64,000 nucleotides of DNA from the NCBI RefSeq assembly GCF_017591425.1, contig NW_024464918.1, forward strand, positions 11,654,001 to 11,718,000, read 5' to 3'. Position 1 is the first letter of the stretch; each line of letters opens with the position of its first letter. This DNA is from Ochotona curzoniae. Taxonomy: Eukaryota > Chordata > Mammalia > Lagomorpha > Ochotonidae. Shown one piece after another: positions 41,728-53,908 of this stretch. The notes under the pieces were generated by a model that did not search any database, was not told the DNA's origin, and saw only the letters and a program-made list of their open reading frames with translations. The position numbers and the translations under genes are program-made.

Positions 41728-41889
41728 AAAAGAAATTAGCTTCTAGTATTTATGTCTTGGCAGTAGAGAATAAAAAGTCGCAAGCAATAGTGAATTATTA
41801 GTAAGAGACATCGTCCCTGCTCAGAGTTCACAAGTGGGTAGGCTAATAATTAGAGGGGGACAGTTTCGTCAAGCTTTTGAAGCAGTTTG

Positions 41890-42030
41890 TTGAAAATATT
41901 TATCAGGAGGGCTGTGGGAGGAGCGGGGGAAATCCAAGCACCTATAAAACTGTGTCACATAATACAATGTTATTAACAATAATAAAAAAAATAAAGCAAA
42001 AGGCAATGGGAAGAAAAAAAAAAGAAAAGA
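41890..42030 (+). mobile_element. L1 3' end, plus orientation, strongly 5'-truncated
   Basis: A G-rich tract (GGAGGGCTGTGGGAGGAG) is followed by CCTATAAAACTGTGTCACAT, AATACAATGTTATT and an A-rich tail. The block matches, in reverse, the 38452-38625 element over more than 30 bases with few differences. Confidence 0.75.
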
Positions 42031-42548
42031 ATTATCAAGGGGTAGTCAGACTACAGACATTCACAAATTTCTTTTTGTACTAAAAGACATCAAAGTTGTA
42101 AAATCACCTGATTCGGGACTTAGCATAGTATAGGCAGTGGGAAAATAAAATAATGGCTGCAACCATGCTATGATATAAATATCTGCATCTCTAACTCCAA
42201 CTAGCAGAGATGAAATGGAAGGGACAGAAACAAGAACTGTGCAGTTTTCATCATGTGCTGTCCTTAGAAAAGAAAAGCTTTTCTTTTTATCCCAATGCTT
42301 AAAACACTGTTTTGGAAACTTTCTAAATTTCGTTTCCAGGTATTTACCAGATATTTCTGGAGCTTCAGGGGGAAAGAATTAAAAAGAAATCAATAATATC
42401 TAACAGTCTTTGTGCACAGCTGTGTAAAATCATTTGATTGAACAAATTTTCATTATTTTATCTAATATATGCTATGAGCTTGTGATGCAAAGTTAAATTA
42501 GATTATTTAATGTATCAATCCTCTAGTGAATTCTACAAATGTTATGTA

Positions 42549-42878
42549 TTTTTTAAAGATTTATTTATTGTTATCAGAAAATCAGATATACAGAGAGGAG
42601 GAAAGACAGAGAAAAAGATTTTTCATCCATTAACTCACTCCCTAAGTGGCCACAATGGTCGAAGCTGAGCTTATTTGAAGCCAAGAGCCAGGAGCCTCCT
42701 CCGGGGCTCCCGCGTGAGTTCAGGGTCCCAAGGCTTTGGGCTGTCCTTGACTGCTTTCCCAGGCCACAAGCAGGGAGCTGGATAGAAAGCGGGTTCACTG
42801 GGATTAAAACCAGTGCCCATACAGGACTGCAGTGCATACAAGGCAAGGACTTTAGCCACTAGGCTGCCGCCCTGGGAC
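42549..42878 (-). mobile_element. C-type SINE, minus orientation
   Basis: This full-length reversed copy has AAAGATTTATTTATTG at the tail end, CAGATATACAGAGAGGAGG, GGAGCCTCCTCCGGGGC, GGCCACAAGCAGGGAGCTGG and TTTAGCCACTAGGCTGCC at the head end. Flanking duplications are not clear. Confidence 0.9.
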
Positions 42879-43289
42879 ACAAAATTGTATATTTTAGTAA
42901 AAAAAAATTTTTTAAATATTTGTACAACTTTTTGGATTGTTGGAATATTGAAAAGCACATGCATATTTTATATTTATCATATGTCCTCTACCTTAAAAGC
43001 TTAACTGTGAATTTGAGTTGTTTATAGATTATTCTAATTTGTAACTACATATTACATAATCTTTAAATGTGACTATTTTCCTTTATGCTTTCCAATCTTA
43101 CCTTTTTGTCTTGTTTCGTTGCTCTGATCACAATCCAGAACGGAGTTGTAGAGAGAATGGGAAAGGATTGCTTTTTCTCTTTTTTTGATTTTAGAGGAAA
43201 AGTATTGCATACTAGTACTTTGGAAGAGTTAAATCTATGATGCCTGTAGGATCACTTCACAGATGATCAATTTTAGATTGAATAATACC

Positions 43290-43804
43290 TCTTCAGTTTT
43301 TAGTTTTACTTATAAATGGACATGAATTTGATCAAAGGAATTGTACCTGCATTTACCAAGATAATCCTCCAACTTATTTTTATGGTCACAAGTTACATTG
43401 ATGTTGACGTTATGCTAACTTTGTGTTAATAGGATAAAACCAAAAAATTACTCTATACTATGTTCCTTTTTATGTTGTTTAATTATGCTAACATTTCTTC
43501 CAGTCATGTTTACTGCCAAGTTTTCGGTAGCATAGTTATGCCGATTTCTTGGAGAAGCATTGGTACATATTACCTGGTGTCCAATGTTTATGTTGGCATA
43601 ATTAGTATTATTTGAACTTTGATAAAATTCATCAATGAAATTATCTGCTGTGGAATTTTTTTTCTATGGGTGACTATTGCTAATTAAACACTTTTCTGGT
43701 TATAGAGGGGTTTTTTTTTCATTTCTTTATAAGTCAATGTTAGCTGTGTATTTTGTCCATATTATATAAATCATTGATCTATTAGGTTTTAGCCCTTCAA
43801 TGAC
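43290..43804 (-). mobile_element. Old L1 ORF2-region fragment, minus orientation (part 1)
   Basis: The plus strand reads like the antisense of L1 ORF2. A segment near 43626-43705 (AATTCATCAATGAAATTATC, then GGTTATAGAGG) and one near 43730-43760 (TAAGTCAATGTTAGCTGTGT) match the usual order. It is interrupted by the SINE at 43805-44013 and continues beyond it. No frame is open. Confidence 0.6.
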
Positions 43805-44013
43805 ATTTTTTAAAAAATTTACTTACTTGAAAAGCAGATTACAGAGAGGTAGTAGGAGAGAAATAAAGAGAGAGAGAATCCAGCTATTGGCGCCCTCCCC
43901 AAATGGCTGCTACAGCCATGGCTGAGCCCGGCCGAAGCCAGGAGCCTGCAGTGCCCTCCTGGTCTTCCATGCAAGTTCAGGTGCTTTATTTGGTATGCCA
44001 CAACCCTGGCCTC
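43805..44013 (-). mobile_element. Internally deleted old SINE inside an L1, minus orientation
   Basis: The tail end (AAAATTTACTTACTTGAAAA), GCCGAAGCCAGGAGCCTGCA and the head end CACAACCCTGGCCTCT are present, but about 100 bases of the central body are missing. It splits the surrounding L1. Confidence 0.75.
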
Positions 44014-45115
44014 TAAAAGCTATCCTTCTAATAATTTCTTGTAACATATTCTCACAAGTTAGAATAGTATGGGATTAAATGTATTATTTTTTATCTGGCT
44101 GTTTTTAAGGTTTTTGTTTCTTGGTTTTCCGCAGTCTAACCATAGCAGTCATATATGTTTGGTGAAATATTGATTTCCTGGGTTTCCATCTTTCATCTGT
44201 TTGGTGAATATTTTATTACTATCTACCTGGGTATTTGCTTTGGGGAATTATGAGTATATATTAACATTTGGTATTATGATACAGATTTCAAATGCTCTGT
44301 TCTAGTTTTTATCCTTAAATTTTAAAGTTGTGATTCCAATGTTCAGTTTGGATATTTTTATTCGTGTCTATATGTGCAAACATTTTGTAACATCTAGCCT
44401 ATCCAGACTTTTTTTTCATACTTCAAGTTATTTTTCTACAATAATGCTTTTGATTTTGCTTTTGATTTGTACTTTTTCTGCTATGTGATCCTGACTGCTT
44501 ATCCCTTTTGTCACATTTTCCTGAGTCCTGTAATACCTGTTTTAATGTTGAGAAGGCCTAGTTTGAAGAACTATACTTTTTTTATACTTTTCCGTTTAAT
44601 TTTTGTACTTTTTTCTCTTGTCTTATAAATTTTAACTGTTCACTGGGAATTCTTTATATTGTGCAGTGGAAAATCTATCTTATGTCTTTTAAAGAATGAT
44701 TTTGTTCTAGTTGAAATCAGAAAACAAGCAAAACCAAGTGGATGATCTGATTTACTCTGTCTTAAGTGAGCCTCTTAAAAGCCTTATTCCGTTCTCCTGT
44801 CTGGGAGGTAGATTTTTATCCTTTAAGTTGTGGCTCTTCTGAGAATGCAGTGAAAGTGGCATGGTGTTTACTGAACCCTCTGATTGGAACATCTCTAACA
44901 CTATCTTATTCAAATGTCCTCAGTCTGTGTTCTCTCAGTAACATTTTGCTCTGGGATGTTTGTATTTCCTTGAATACCAATCAAACATTTGGGAAAACCT
45001 ATATAAACCGTTGTAGTGGGTCCACCAATGAAAAAAGTCCCCCTTCAGTTTTCAGTCATTCTAGCACTTGCAGACGCCAACCTCTGTCCCTCTGTTGCAG
45101 CTAGGATTAGCACTG
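44014..45115 (-). mobile_element. Old L1 3' region, minus orientation (part 2)
   Basis: This continues the antisense L1. T-rich text such as AAGGTTTTTGTTTCTTGG, GTGATTCCAATGTTCAG and TGTCACATTTTCCTGAGTCC follows the order of old mammalian L1 3' ends as I recall them. The 112-codon plus frame at 44766-45104 lies inside this and is not considered a gene. Confidence 0.5.
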
Positions 45116-45642
45116 AAAGAACATTCTAGGAGAAAAGAGGTTTAGTTGAAAATTTGTCATGACATGTTTCCCTTACTTTAATGATTGTTTCATGTAATGT
45201 TATGACATTCGTTTGCTTTCCAGTAGTTCAAAACACCTTTTCGTAGCAGCTTTTTAAAAAAAACCACTGTTCAATATTTGTGATTTTTGTTCTACAATCA
45301 CATACCACATCTAAGAAGAGTTCCTTCTTCCTAGATGAGAAGTTGATTACTACTATACCTCTATCATTTCCAGAGCGCAGATCCACACTTCTCATGACAG
45401 TGTTGAATTTGCCACACAACCATATTTTATACTATTTGAAAAATGATGCTTCCTTTTAAAATTCCTCACACCCAGTGATTTAGACTGTTACAATCTTCCA
45501 AAAACGTGTTTATGGCCATTTGATTGTGTATTTACCAAAAATATATTAAACCAATGTATCTGTTAACTGAGCTTAACAATGGACTCAGATGCTCAAATAA
45601 CCTTATATAAAAGTACACTTTTTCACAGAGAACAGACTATAT

Positions 45643-45938
45643 CTTTTTTTAAAAAAAAAAGATTTATTTATTTTTATTGTTAAGTCAGATGTATCGAGAG
45701 GAGGAGAGACAGAGGAAGGTTTTCTGAGCTGAGCCGATCCAAAGCCAGGAGCCCAGAGCCTCTTCTGAGTCTCCCTTGCAGGTGCAGGGTCCCGAGGATT
45801 TGGGCCATCTTTGACTGCTTTCCCAGGCCGCAAGCAGGGAGCTGGATGGGAAGCAGAACTGCCAGGATTAGAACTGGTTCCATATGGGATCCCAGTGCGT
45901 TCTAGGCGAGGACTTTAGCCACTAGGCTACCGTGCCAG
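45643..45938 (-). mobile_element. C-type SINE, minus orientation
   Basis: The reversed copy begins with AAAGATTTATTTATTTTTAT, then loses about 40 bases of the segment around GATGATTCACT, and continues through GGAGCCCAGAGCCTCTTC to TTAGCCACTAGGCTACCGTG at the head end. Otherwise it is well preserved. Confidence 0.88.
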
Positions 45939-46599
45939 ACAATAGTACTTGTATCTCTACATTGTTTCTTAGAATCAGAGATTTTTAGGTATATGATATG
46001 TACGACTAAACCTTTTCCTGTGTATGCAAAACATGAAGTCCATAGATCTTGTTAAAATATGAAACCACTTTATTTCAGAATTTGGTAATTTTTCAATTTC
46101 CTTAATCATATAGCTTTATTTACTTTGCTGTTTCAGGGGTGTGCATGGCCAAGTCAATCACATATATCTGAAAACTGGGTTTATGTTGAGGAAAAATCAA
46201 GTCTCCTTCCGTAAGCTGTAACGTAAAGGTAGGCACCACACTCACATGTTCTTTACCTACAAATATCATAGCTTATATTTTATTTAATAATAGTATAATA
46301 TCATATCCCATTTCTGAAAGTTATAAATGACAACATCTAACAATAATAAAATATTCTCCTCATCATGAAAATACACGTCCATTGCTATTTCCCTTGCAGG
46401 CAATAGGAGCAATTTGGTCCAGAAAGATGAAGTGACTAAAATTTCAATCCTCTTCTGAAGGGGGCTCAATTCTCATATGAGACATTGTGTCCTCCTCAAT
46501 GTGTCTATGTGAGAATATATATATATTTATATATAAAAGACTTGATAATCTAGGCTGAGATGATAATATGTTCTACAGGTTTAATTTCCAGGGTATCAT

Positions 46600-47110
46600 C
46601 CATTGGTAGTTGATGTGACTGGGCAAAAAGGAATGGGAAATATTTTTACTCTGTCAAATAATATAAAAATGATTTCAAATCTTTGTGAAGAATATCCCCA
46701 AGGGAGATTGCTGGATTATAGTGCAATTGTATTGTTGCCTTTCGGATGGTTGGCATTTTGCATGGTTTCTCTTTTCTCCACATCTTCGCCAACACTTGCC
46801 ATCTTCTGTTCTTTTTAATAGTCCCTTAACATTTGTGAAGTGGCATCTCAGCATGGTTTCAATTTCCACTGGAGCTTTTTTTCCAGGTATCTGTTAGCCA
46901 TTTGTCTGTCTTTGTTAGGTTATTATCTAGATTTCTTGCTATTTTCTTAATTGGCTTTTATTCGCAATTGAATTTCTCACATGCTTTCAATGCTAATTAC
47001 TTATTAAGTATGGTTTGCAAGTATTTTCTCCCAATCTTGTAGTTTTTTCTCTCCTTTCTATTCATTATTACCTTTGCTGTGCAGAAAATTTTATGTTTTT
47101 ATAATAGTCC
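46600..47110 (-). mobile_element. L1 fragment, minus orientation (inverted half of an L1 insertion)
   Basis: The plus strand reads as antisense L1 3' ORF2. GGGAGATTGCTGGATTATAG, CCACATCTTCGCCAACACTT, GTATTTTCTCCCAATCTTGT and TTTGCTGTGCAGAAAATTTT occur in the order familiar from mammalian L1s. It is followed at once by a sense-orientation L1 3' end. Confidence 0.75.
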
Positions 47111-47114
47111 TGTT

Positions 47115-47640
47115 TTGGCATTAACTTAAGTGTGTATAAATACATAAATGAGTAGCTAAAGCAACTGAAGTATTTAGGCTTAGTGGAATAACATTGGGAT
47201 GAACGTTTTTATTAATGATAACATGAGTGAACTTTGAGGGCATTGTGTAAAGTCAGAGAAACACAGAAAGTCATGCTTCATATTCTCATTCTTATGACAG
47301 TCTTTCAAAAATTCAAAAAATGCATTGCAGGAAAAACGTAGGCATGGATTGCAATTTTTCCAACAAAGTAAACATCTTTAAATCCAATATTTCCATAAAC
47401 ATTATGAAATCCCTTGTATGTGAAATCTAGAACCATTGAGCTCAGAGAAGCGTGCAGTAGGATGGGATTACCAGAGGCCGAGGGGTGCGGGAGAAAGGGC
47501 CCATGAGAGGGGAGATGACCGTGAGAGATTGTCAAGGCTCAGGGAGGTTAAATAAGATGGATTTTTTTGTGATCTACTGCACATCTGGTGAATATAGCTA
47601 ATAGTGCATTACTGTATAGTATAACATCCCTAAAGATGTC
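47115..47640 (+). mobile_element. L1 3' end, plus orientation (other half of the same insertion)
   Basis: GTAAAGTCAGAGAAACACAG, then GATTACCAGAGGCCGAGGGG and the segment ending AATAGTGCATTACTGTATAG follow the sense order of old L1 3' sequence. With the preceding block it makes a head-to-head arrangement typical of L1 inversion during insertion. Confidence 0.65.
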
Positions 47641-49790
47641 TTAAATATTCTTATCACACAAATTAGGTACTTAGGTTATTGAATAAATTAATTATATTAC
47701 CTCAGTTTATTAAAATCATAATGCCACTCAGACACAATTATAATTGCCAATATCTAAATAGAAATGTTTATAGTATGGTAAAAGCTGTGCTAAACAAAAT
47801 CAAATAGTATTTTTTCTTACTTCTTGTCTTATCTAACGCTTTTATATGCTGACATGCACATATATATCTCAAGGAGAGAAAGAGAAATTTCCCAATATTA
47901 TTTGACCAAATGGATTTTCTTTCTCCTCTAAGTACATCTAGTATAGTAAGTACTTGGTAGCATACATTTAGAAAAATTATTCTCTGTTGGTGTAGCATCT
48001 TGTACAATCCCCAGAACATTTTGTCCAGTTGCATTGATTTTGTAAAAAGAAGAAGTGGACATTAAAATTGCATTAGAACCACAATGATTTACACCGAAGT
48101 TCAACTACTATCAAATACTTATTGGAAAGTGTCACCAGGGGCTATCTCATGAGAAATGATGATAGTTCATCTCCATGATGGTGACCTCCATGTATGGAGA
48201 TTTATTTTACAGACTTCCTACTTGTTATCATCATTCTTAATTTCATTTATCTGTCATGTCTTTTTAAATGATTGCTTTAAAAGATTGATAGGTTCCATTA
48301 TTATATGTGAAATTTTAACTGGATTTAAATGTCTCAGAAATACCATCAGCAGAGAAAATTGCCATATGGTTTTCAAAGAGTTAGAAGTCAGTAAGTTGAC
48401 AGATTTTTCTTCCAGCAAGGCAATGAAGAAAATGAAAAGAAAGAGAAGAAGTAGATACACGATTTTTGTTTCCCTGGAAGCATTGGTTTTACTTGTCAAT
48501 AAAATAAATATTAAGTTAAAAGATGCCTGGTAGGAAAACACAATTAGAGCAATTGTTTTATATAAATTTATTTATAGGACAAAATATCCATTGAGATCAT
48601 TTAATTAATGACAGTATGTGACATATACTTGCAATACCTTCATATTCAGTATTCATATACTTCATTTATATCTTTAGAAATGAGGATCACAACAGCTACT
48701 ACCTTACCTTAGACTTTATTAGGGCAATGGATATTAAATAAAAACTCTTCACAGAACAAAAGATAGAGTTTCTACATTCAAGGAGCCTGAAATATAAAAA
48801 TTAGGGGGAATGAAGACAAAAGTTCACTATCCTGAAAAGTACAAAATGAAAAGTTGTTTTTAAATGCAAATGTGTCTAGATGGGGATAAATCATGTTCTG
48901 CTCTGGGAAATTCAAGGCAGGCATCATAGGAATGGATGGTTTGAATTCTGATTCTTATGTTAAAACTAATATTTTGAAAGGATTATTCATACTCTTATAG
49001 AAGCATAAAGCAGGCTTCCGGACACTTTTCAAATACTGATTCTTCTAATGAATTCTTTTCTGAATTTCCATTTCTGCGTTTGGGCAGTCCATATTATACA
49101 TGCTTCAAAACATGAAAAAAATTATACAAGGAGCTCAGGACGCATTGTTGTTTCAATTACAATTTCTGAACAAGTGAATTAGCATTTGTATTTTTTTAAA
49201 AAATAAATCTAGTATTAAATGGAATAACTATAAACTAAAAGTGGTAGAAAATATGCAATGTTCCAGGGAAATGCCCTTGATTTAGGTAGTGACTATGAGA
49301 AATGAAGTAAAGATTTATACAAACAGTGTTGCAAAGTAAATGTGACAATTCTGGGATTATTAAGTACTGACAGAGATGGACAATTAAAAGCATAAATTCT
49401 AGTCTTCGAACCTCAGTGAAAACAAAATCATCATGCTATATACCAAAGTCAACACTATAGGGAAGAAAGAAAATTTGTGAAGAATAGATAATAAGAAAGT
49501 TTAGTGAATATATTGAACAGCCTTGTACGATCTGGTGACTTTTTTAGAGGAAAATGGAAATGTGGATAAGAGTCATACAGGCAAAAGTAATGATTAATGA
49601 CATGCATGGCATAAACAACCAGCAATAAAGCATGGGCCATGGGCATTAACAACAGTTTCTGATACAAAACAGAGTAGTGTAGACTACTGGAATTTTACCT
49701 TACATTGGATAAGAAATTAGTTAAATCCATTTAGAGAAAAAAGATCAACAAAACCTCTTAGGAGTAAACTTTGGGTAGTATTTGTATGTC
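47641..49790. other. Intergenic AT-rich sequence, no gene recognised
   Basis: A 125-codon ATG-started plus frame at 48156-48533 is the longest outside repeats in this part. It resembles no family I know, and its codon content is that of AT-rich DNA. I see no clear repeat. Confidence 0.45.
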
Positions 49791-49799
49791 TAATAGTCT

Positions 49800-52700
49800 T
49801 AGGTAAATTTGCTCTGAGGTACGGGTATCTGAATCTCTCAGCCATGTGGCTGTTGCTAGGAGAACCTGTTCCAGGCCAGGCTTCCGGATGGGGACCCTAG
49901 CTCCCTGTCCATTGCTGCCGAGCAGTGGGCAAATCCTGGGCTTGTGGACAGACAGAGTGTATCTGGTGCCGGGAGCCACTCACTGGCTGCCTGGCAGTGA
50001 GCTTTGGGATTTTGGAAATATGGAATTACTGCCTAGGGACATCCATGGATAAGGCTGTGTAGATGAGGAATGTATGTGTAGGTGAGGAATGAATCCTGAT
50101 GAACACTCAATGAAAGGGCCACTTGCAGGTAAGTGAGGGGCTGAGAGCTGGTGGTTTGGACAGGAGAGTTTGAAGATCTGTATGGGTCAGACTGATATAC
50201 CAGCCCACATGGAAATGCAGAGTTGGGCTTGTTAGCGTGGAGCATCGCTGACCACCTCATGCCAGTCCATGTGAAAGCTAGGGCTGGGGGCATGTCTAGC
50301 AGGACTAGATTCTAGTACCTGACTGAATGTTGGAACAGGGGACGGGTCACTTTAGGCAGGGCCATGACACTAACCAGCATGTGAGGGAACCAGGTCCTGG
50401 GGTATTTTCTGTGGGGCATTTGTGGGCCAAACCCTGTGGGAATGCAAGTCCTGCTGGTTAGCTCAAGAGTTGCACTGGTGATGAGCTGAGCTAGAGGTGA
50501 CCATGGAACCTTTCAACACTCATGCGTACAGGGACCGAGAATAGTCTGAGCAGGTCCAGGCTGCTGCAGCACCTGCATGTGCATCCTAAAACAGGATGTC
50601 AGGCAGGCTGGGCTGCAACATTCATCAGCTTATGCTAGGCCAAGATGGAGGAGCAGACTATGCCTTCAAGGACCTAGCACCCACTACCATGCTTGAGATC
50701 TAAGTCTAGGAGTGGGCTGAATGGGGGAACTTGTGAAACTCTCCTAGTGTGTCATAGCTCTTGCTGATAAACACGTGGTCCAGGCCTGGGAGTCAGGCAG
50801 GATGGGCAAGGTAGCTGCAACTGTTTGCTAATATGTGGCCTGGTTTTATAAAAGGACAGACCAGGCAAAGCTGAGCAAACCTAAGCTCACTGGCAAGTGC
50901 AGAAACCAGGCTAGATCACAAGTCATGTTAGACTAGGCTGTCACACCTGCTACTTTGCATGAGCTAAGAATGAGAGCAGACTAAGCAGGGCCAGGTTGCA
51001 GTACCCGCCAGTGAAATTCGGGACTAGTGGGCAGGCCAGGTCAGGCCAGGCTGCAGCATCTGAAGGCAAAGGCCAAGACAGGGGAGGAGCTATGCCAAGC
51101 TGGGTCAGAGCAACCACTGACACATGTGAGATCAATGGCTGGGATCAGGCCAGGTTTGGGAGCAAAGGGGACACCCTGGCTGGTGAGTGTGAAGACCAGA
51201 GTAGGGGCTGCTGTCTATTCTGGGCATGACTGCAGTGTCCCTTGGCACAAGTGTGGGCTGGATCTGGGGTGTCTCAGACTAGGCTAGACTCCACCCACCC
51301 ACTGGTGCTCATGAGAATTAGGGTAGGCATAAGATGGACTAGATTAGTTCTCTGCCCCTGCTCAGCCATGTGTGGGCTGTATCAGGGTGTCGATCTGACT
51401 TGGCTGGGCTGTAACATCCAACAGTCAAAATCAGAATGTGTTGAAGACCAGTCAGGAAAGGCCATTGTTCCTGCTAGGAGAGGAGGTAGACTAAGTAGGG
51501 CTGGCCCATGGATCCACCAGTGTGTGCGTGATCTGGCAGTGGGAGAGGTTCTGATGGAGGAGCTTGGGAAACTCCTCTGGCAGGATACAGTCCCTGCAGA
51601 TGAGTGCAAGCACCACGATAGGGAGCAGACCAGACCAGGTCAGGGACCAGTTCCCATCAGCATACATTTGGCACAGGTAGAGGATTAATAGGTTGGGCCA
51701 GTTCACATCATCCCCTGGTGAATCTGAGCACCAGAATGGAGTGTGGGATCAGACTGAGTTGGGTCACAACACACTCCAATTCACTTGAGGACTAGGACTA
51801 GGGGCCAAATGGGCTGGGCTAGGCTGTAGACCTACCCACATGAGTTGGAATTGGGGGTGGGCCGGACCCAACCAGGCTACAGCACCTACTGGCAAATGCC
51901 TAAATGAGGCAGGCCATGACAAACTCGGCCACAGCACCCAACCATCATACATGAGACCCAGGAAGGAGTGAGCAAAGTCATTAGGGGGTTGTGGAGGGCT
52001 TCCCTGCTGGATCACCACTCCCACTGGATAGTGTGAGTTGGAGGGGGACAGACCAGGCTGGGCAGTGCTACAACACCTGTGGGCTTCATGTGGGCAAAAG
52101 CCAGTCTGGGTTGACTGTTTCTGCTGGTGCATGCATAAGTCAGAGTGAATGTGGGTTTCTTGGGCTTTGCCACAGCATCAGCTGACAGATGCTGGCACAG
52201 AGGAACTAATTCTTGACATGTATGAGAGCTGAATGGGTTGTGGGACAGACCAATCCTGTCTGCTGTACATACTGGCAAGCATGGAACCAGAGCAGGAGGC
52301 AGGTCTGGTGGGGGTCATTGTGGGTCAGTCTGACCAGGCTGCAGCTCCCACAAGTGTACATGAAGGCTGAGTGTAGGATGGGCAGGATTTGGGCTGGACT
52401 GCAACACCCATTGGTTTGTGTCAAAGACAGGGCTGGAGACAGAACTGACCCAACAATTGCAACCACCAGCATGTGCATAAGCTGATTGGGGCGACAGATT
52501 GTGCTGGACCCTGTATTGACAAGCACACACGAGAATCAGTTCTGAGATTACCTCAGATAAAGTCTATGGGGATCCCGCCTCCCAACTTAATTGCTGGACT
52601 CAGAACCCCAACCATGGAGAGAATTACAGGTTGCATGGTCTGACTGTGGACCTCCTTAATGGATCAGACAGAGGAGTAGGCAGCATATCCAGGTGCACAT

Positions 52701-53218
52701 GGAAGGATATGGCAGTACACTGGAGCCTGCTGAGGACACCTGGTACCACAACAGAGGATGGAAGACAAAACAAATTGATTAACTACTCCAGCCAAGTGTT
52801 GGCAGTGAATACCCGGGCAAATGGAGATTCTAAGATAGACCATGTCAATCAGTGGGTTCTGGAGAGATTTCTTTATGCTTGGAGTGATGGTAATTCAGAA
52901 CTGTTGAACTATCGAAACTTGTTGAGCAGGACCCTCAGAGCATGTCCCACATCAGGGACCCTGGGGTGGTGTTCCGGTTGGTGTCTTCCATCCCAGGGTG
53001 CAGACGCATTTGATAGGCTGGGTGTAGCTTCTCTCCTTATCTCTATCTCCCCCCTTCCACCACATTTAGGAAGGAAATAAAGAGAATGTGAACATGGTGA
53101 TCTCACCCTCGTTCCTGTTTCCCTGGACCCTAATCACCCTAATCAATGATGTAAAAATCATCAAAAAGAAAAATAATAATTTTAAAAATTAATAAAATAA
53201 GATGAATCTTTAAAAAAA
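49800..53218 (+). mobile_element. Candidate composite element: GC-richer ~60-base tandem-repeat body, unique 3' part, A-rich tail
   Basis: GC content rises sharply at about 49.8 kb and falls at 53.1 kb. From about 50,500 to 52,520 the sequence is a degenerate tandem repeat. Phrases of the form GGCTGCAACACC, CACTGG, CATGTGAG and AGACCAGGC recur with spacings of 51-64 bases (for example starts near 50556, 50607, 50670 and near 50935, 50994, 51046, 51107, 51171, 51225, 51285). A unique part follows, holding a 149-codon open frame (52631-53080) and AATAAA at 53076-53081. The block ends in an A-rich stretch finishing AATCTTTAAAAAAAGA. I cannot name the family. The plan recalls SVA-type composite retroelements or an L1 5' region, but this is inference. 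Confidence 0.5.
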
Positions 53219-53895
53219 GATCTGGAGAGGCAATGACTCCGAGAGGAAAAAGTAAAATTCAATAAACATATTCTGTGTGTCTACCAGTTAAGTACTAAAA
53301 GTTGAATAGGTGTCATATTTTATTGTCTCTTACTATCTACTTGATTTACACATGTGACTTATCTAAACTACACTAGAAAATATGCAGCAAAAATAACATG
53401 TTTTCTACCTGTGGATTTTTTATAGAGCTTTAGACGCTCACAAGTGTGAAATATTTGGTTTTTTATTAAAAATAAGATGTTAAATAATATCAGTACAGCA
53501 TAGAATATGAATACCACAATTATGTGGAAGTAAACTAAACCAAAAAAAAAAAAAAAGAATTCCATTGTACACATGAATTTCAGAGAAATTAGGTGATTTG
53601 TCCAAAAGCTTTGATCTAAGTGGACAAGTTGGTTTTAGTAGAGGATTTAGGTCTTCATTCTGGTTTACTGGTTTATGTTCTTTTTGCTCTCTGGTGGATA
53701 ACATGTATCATGGTTTAAAACCAATATACACATCTGACCAGGATAGCAGAGAGATTCCAGTGGAGCTTCCAAAAGCCCATGCAGTTTTTTGATTTCTTCA
53801 AACAACCTTCTAATGAATTTACGCTGCAAGTCTTACCAGAATCCTAAGATCCTCAGTCGATTTAATGTGTTTGACAATCCTTTCTTCAAGACTAT
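53219..53895. other. Intergenic, nothing recognised
   Basis: AT-rich DNA with an A run near 53540-53555 separates the GC-richer block from the next SINE. No gene is seen. Confidence 0.5.
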
Positions 53896-53908
53896 CAAAA
53901 ACATTTGA

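Noticed and set aside
44766..45104. 112-codon plus-strand frame
   Set aside because: It lies antisense within an old L1 fragment.
48156..48533. 125-codon ATG-started frame in intergenic DNA
   Set aside because: The composition is that of AT-rich DNA, no domain is recognisable, and an antisense frame of similar length overlaps it.
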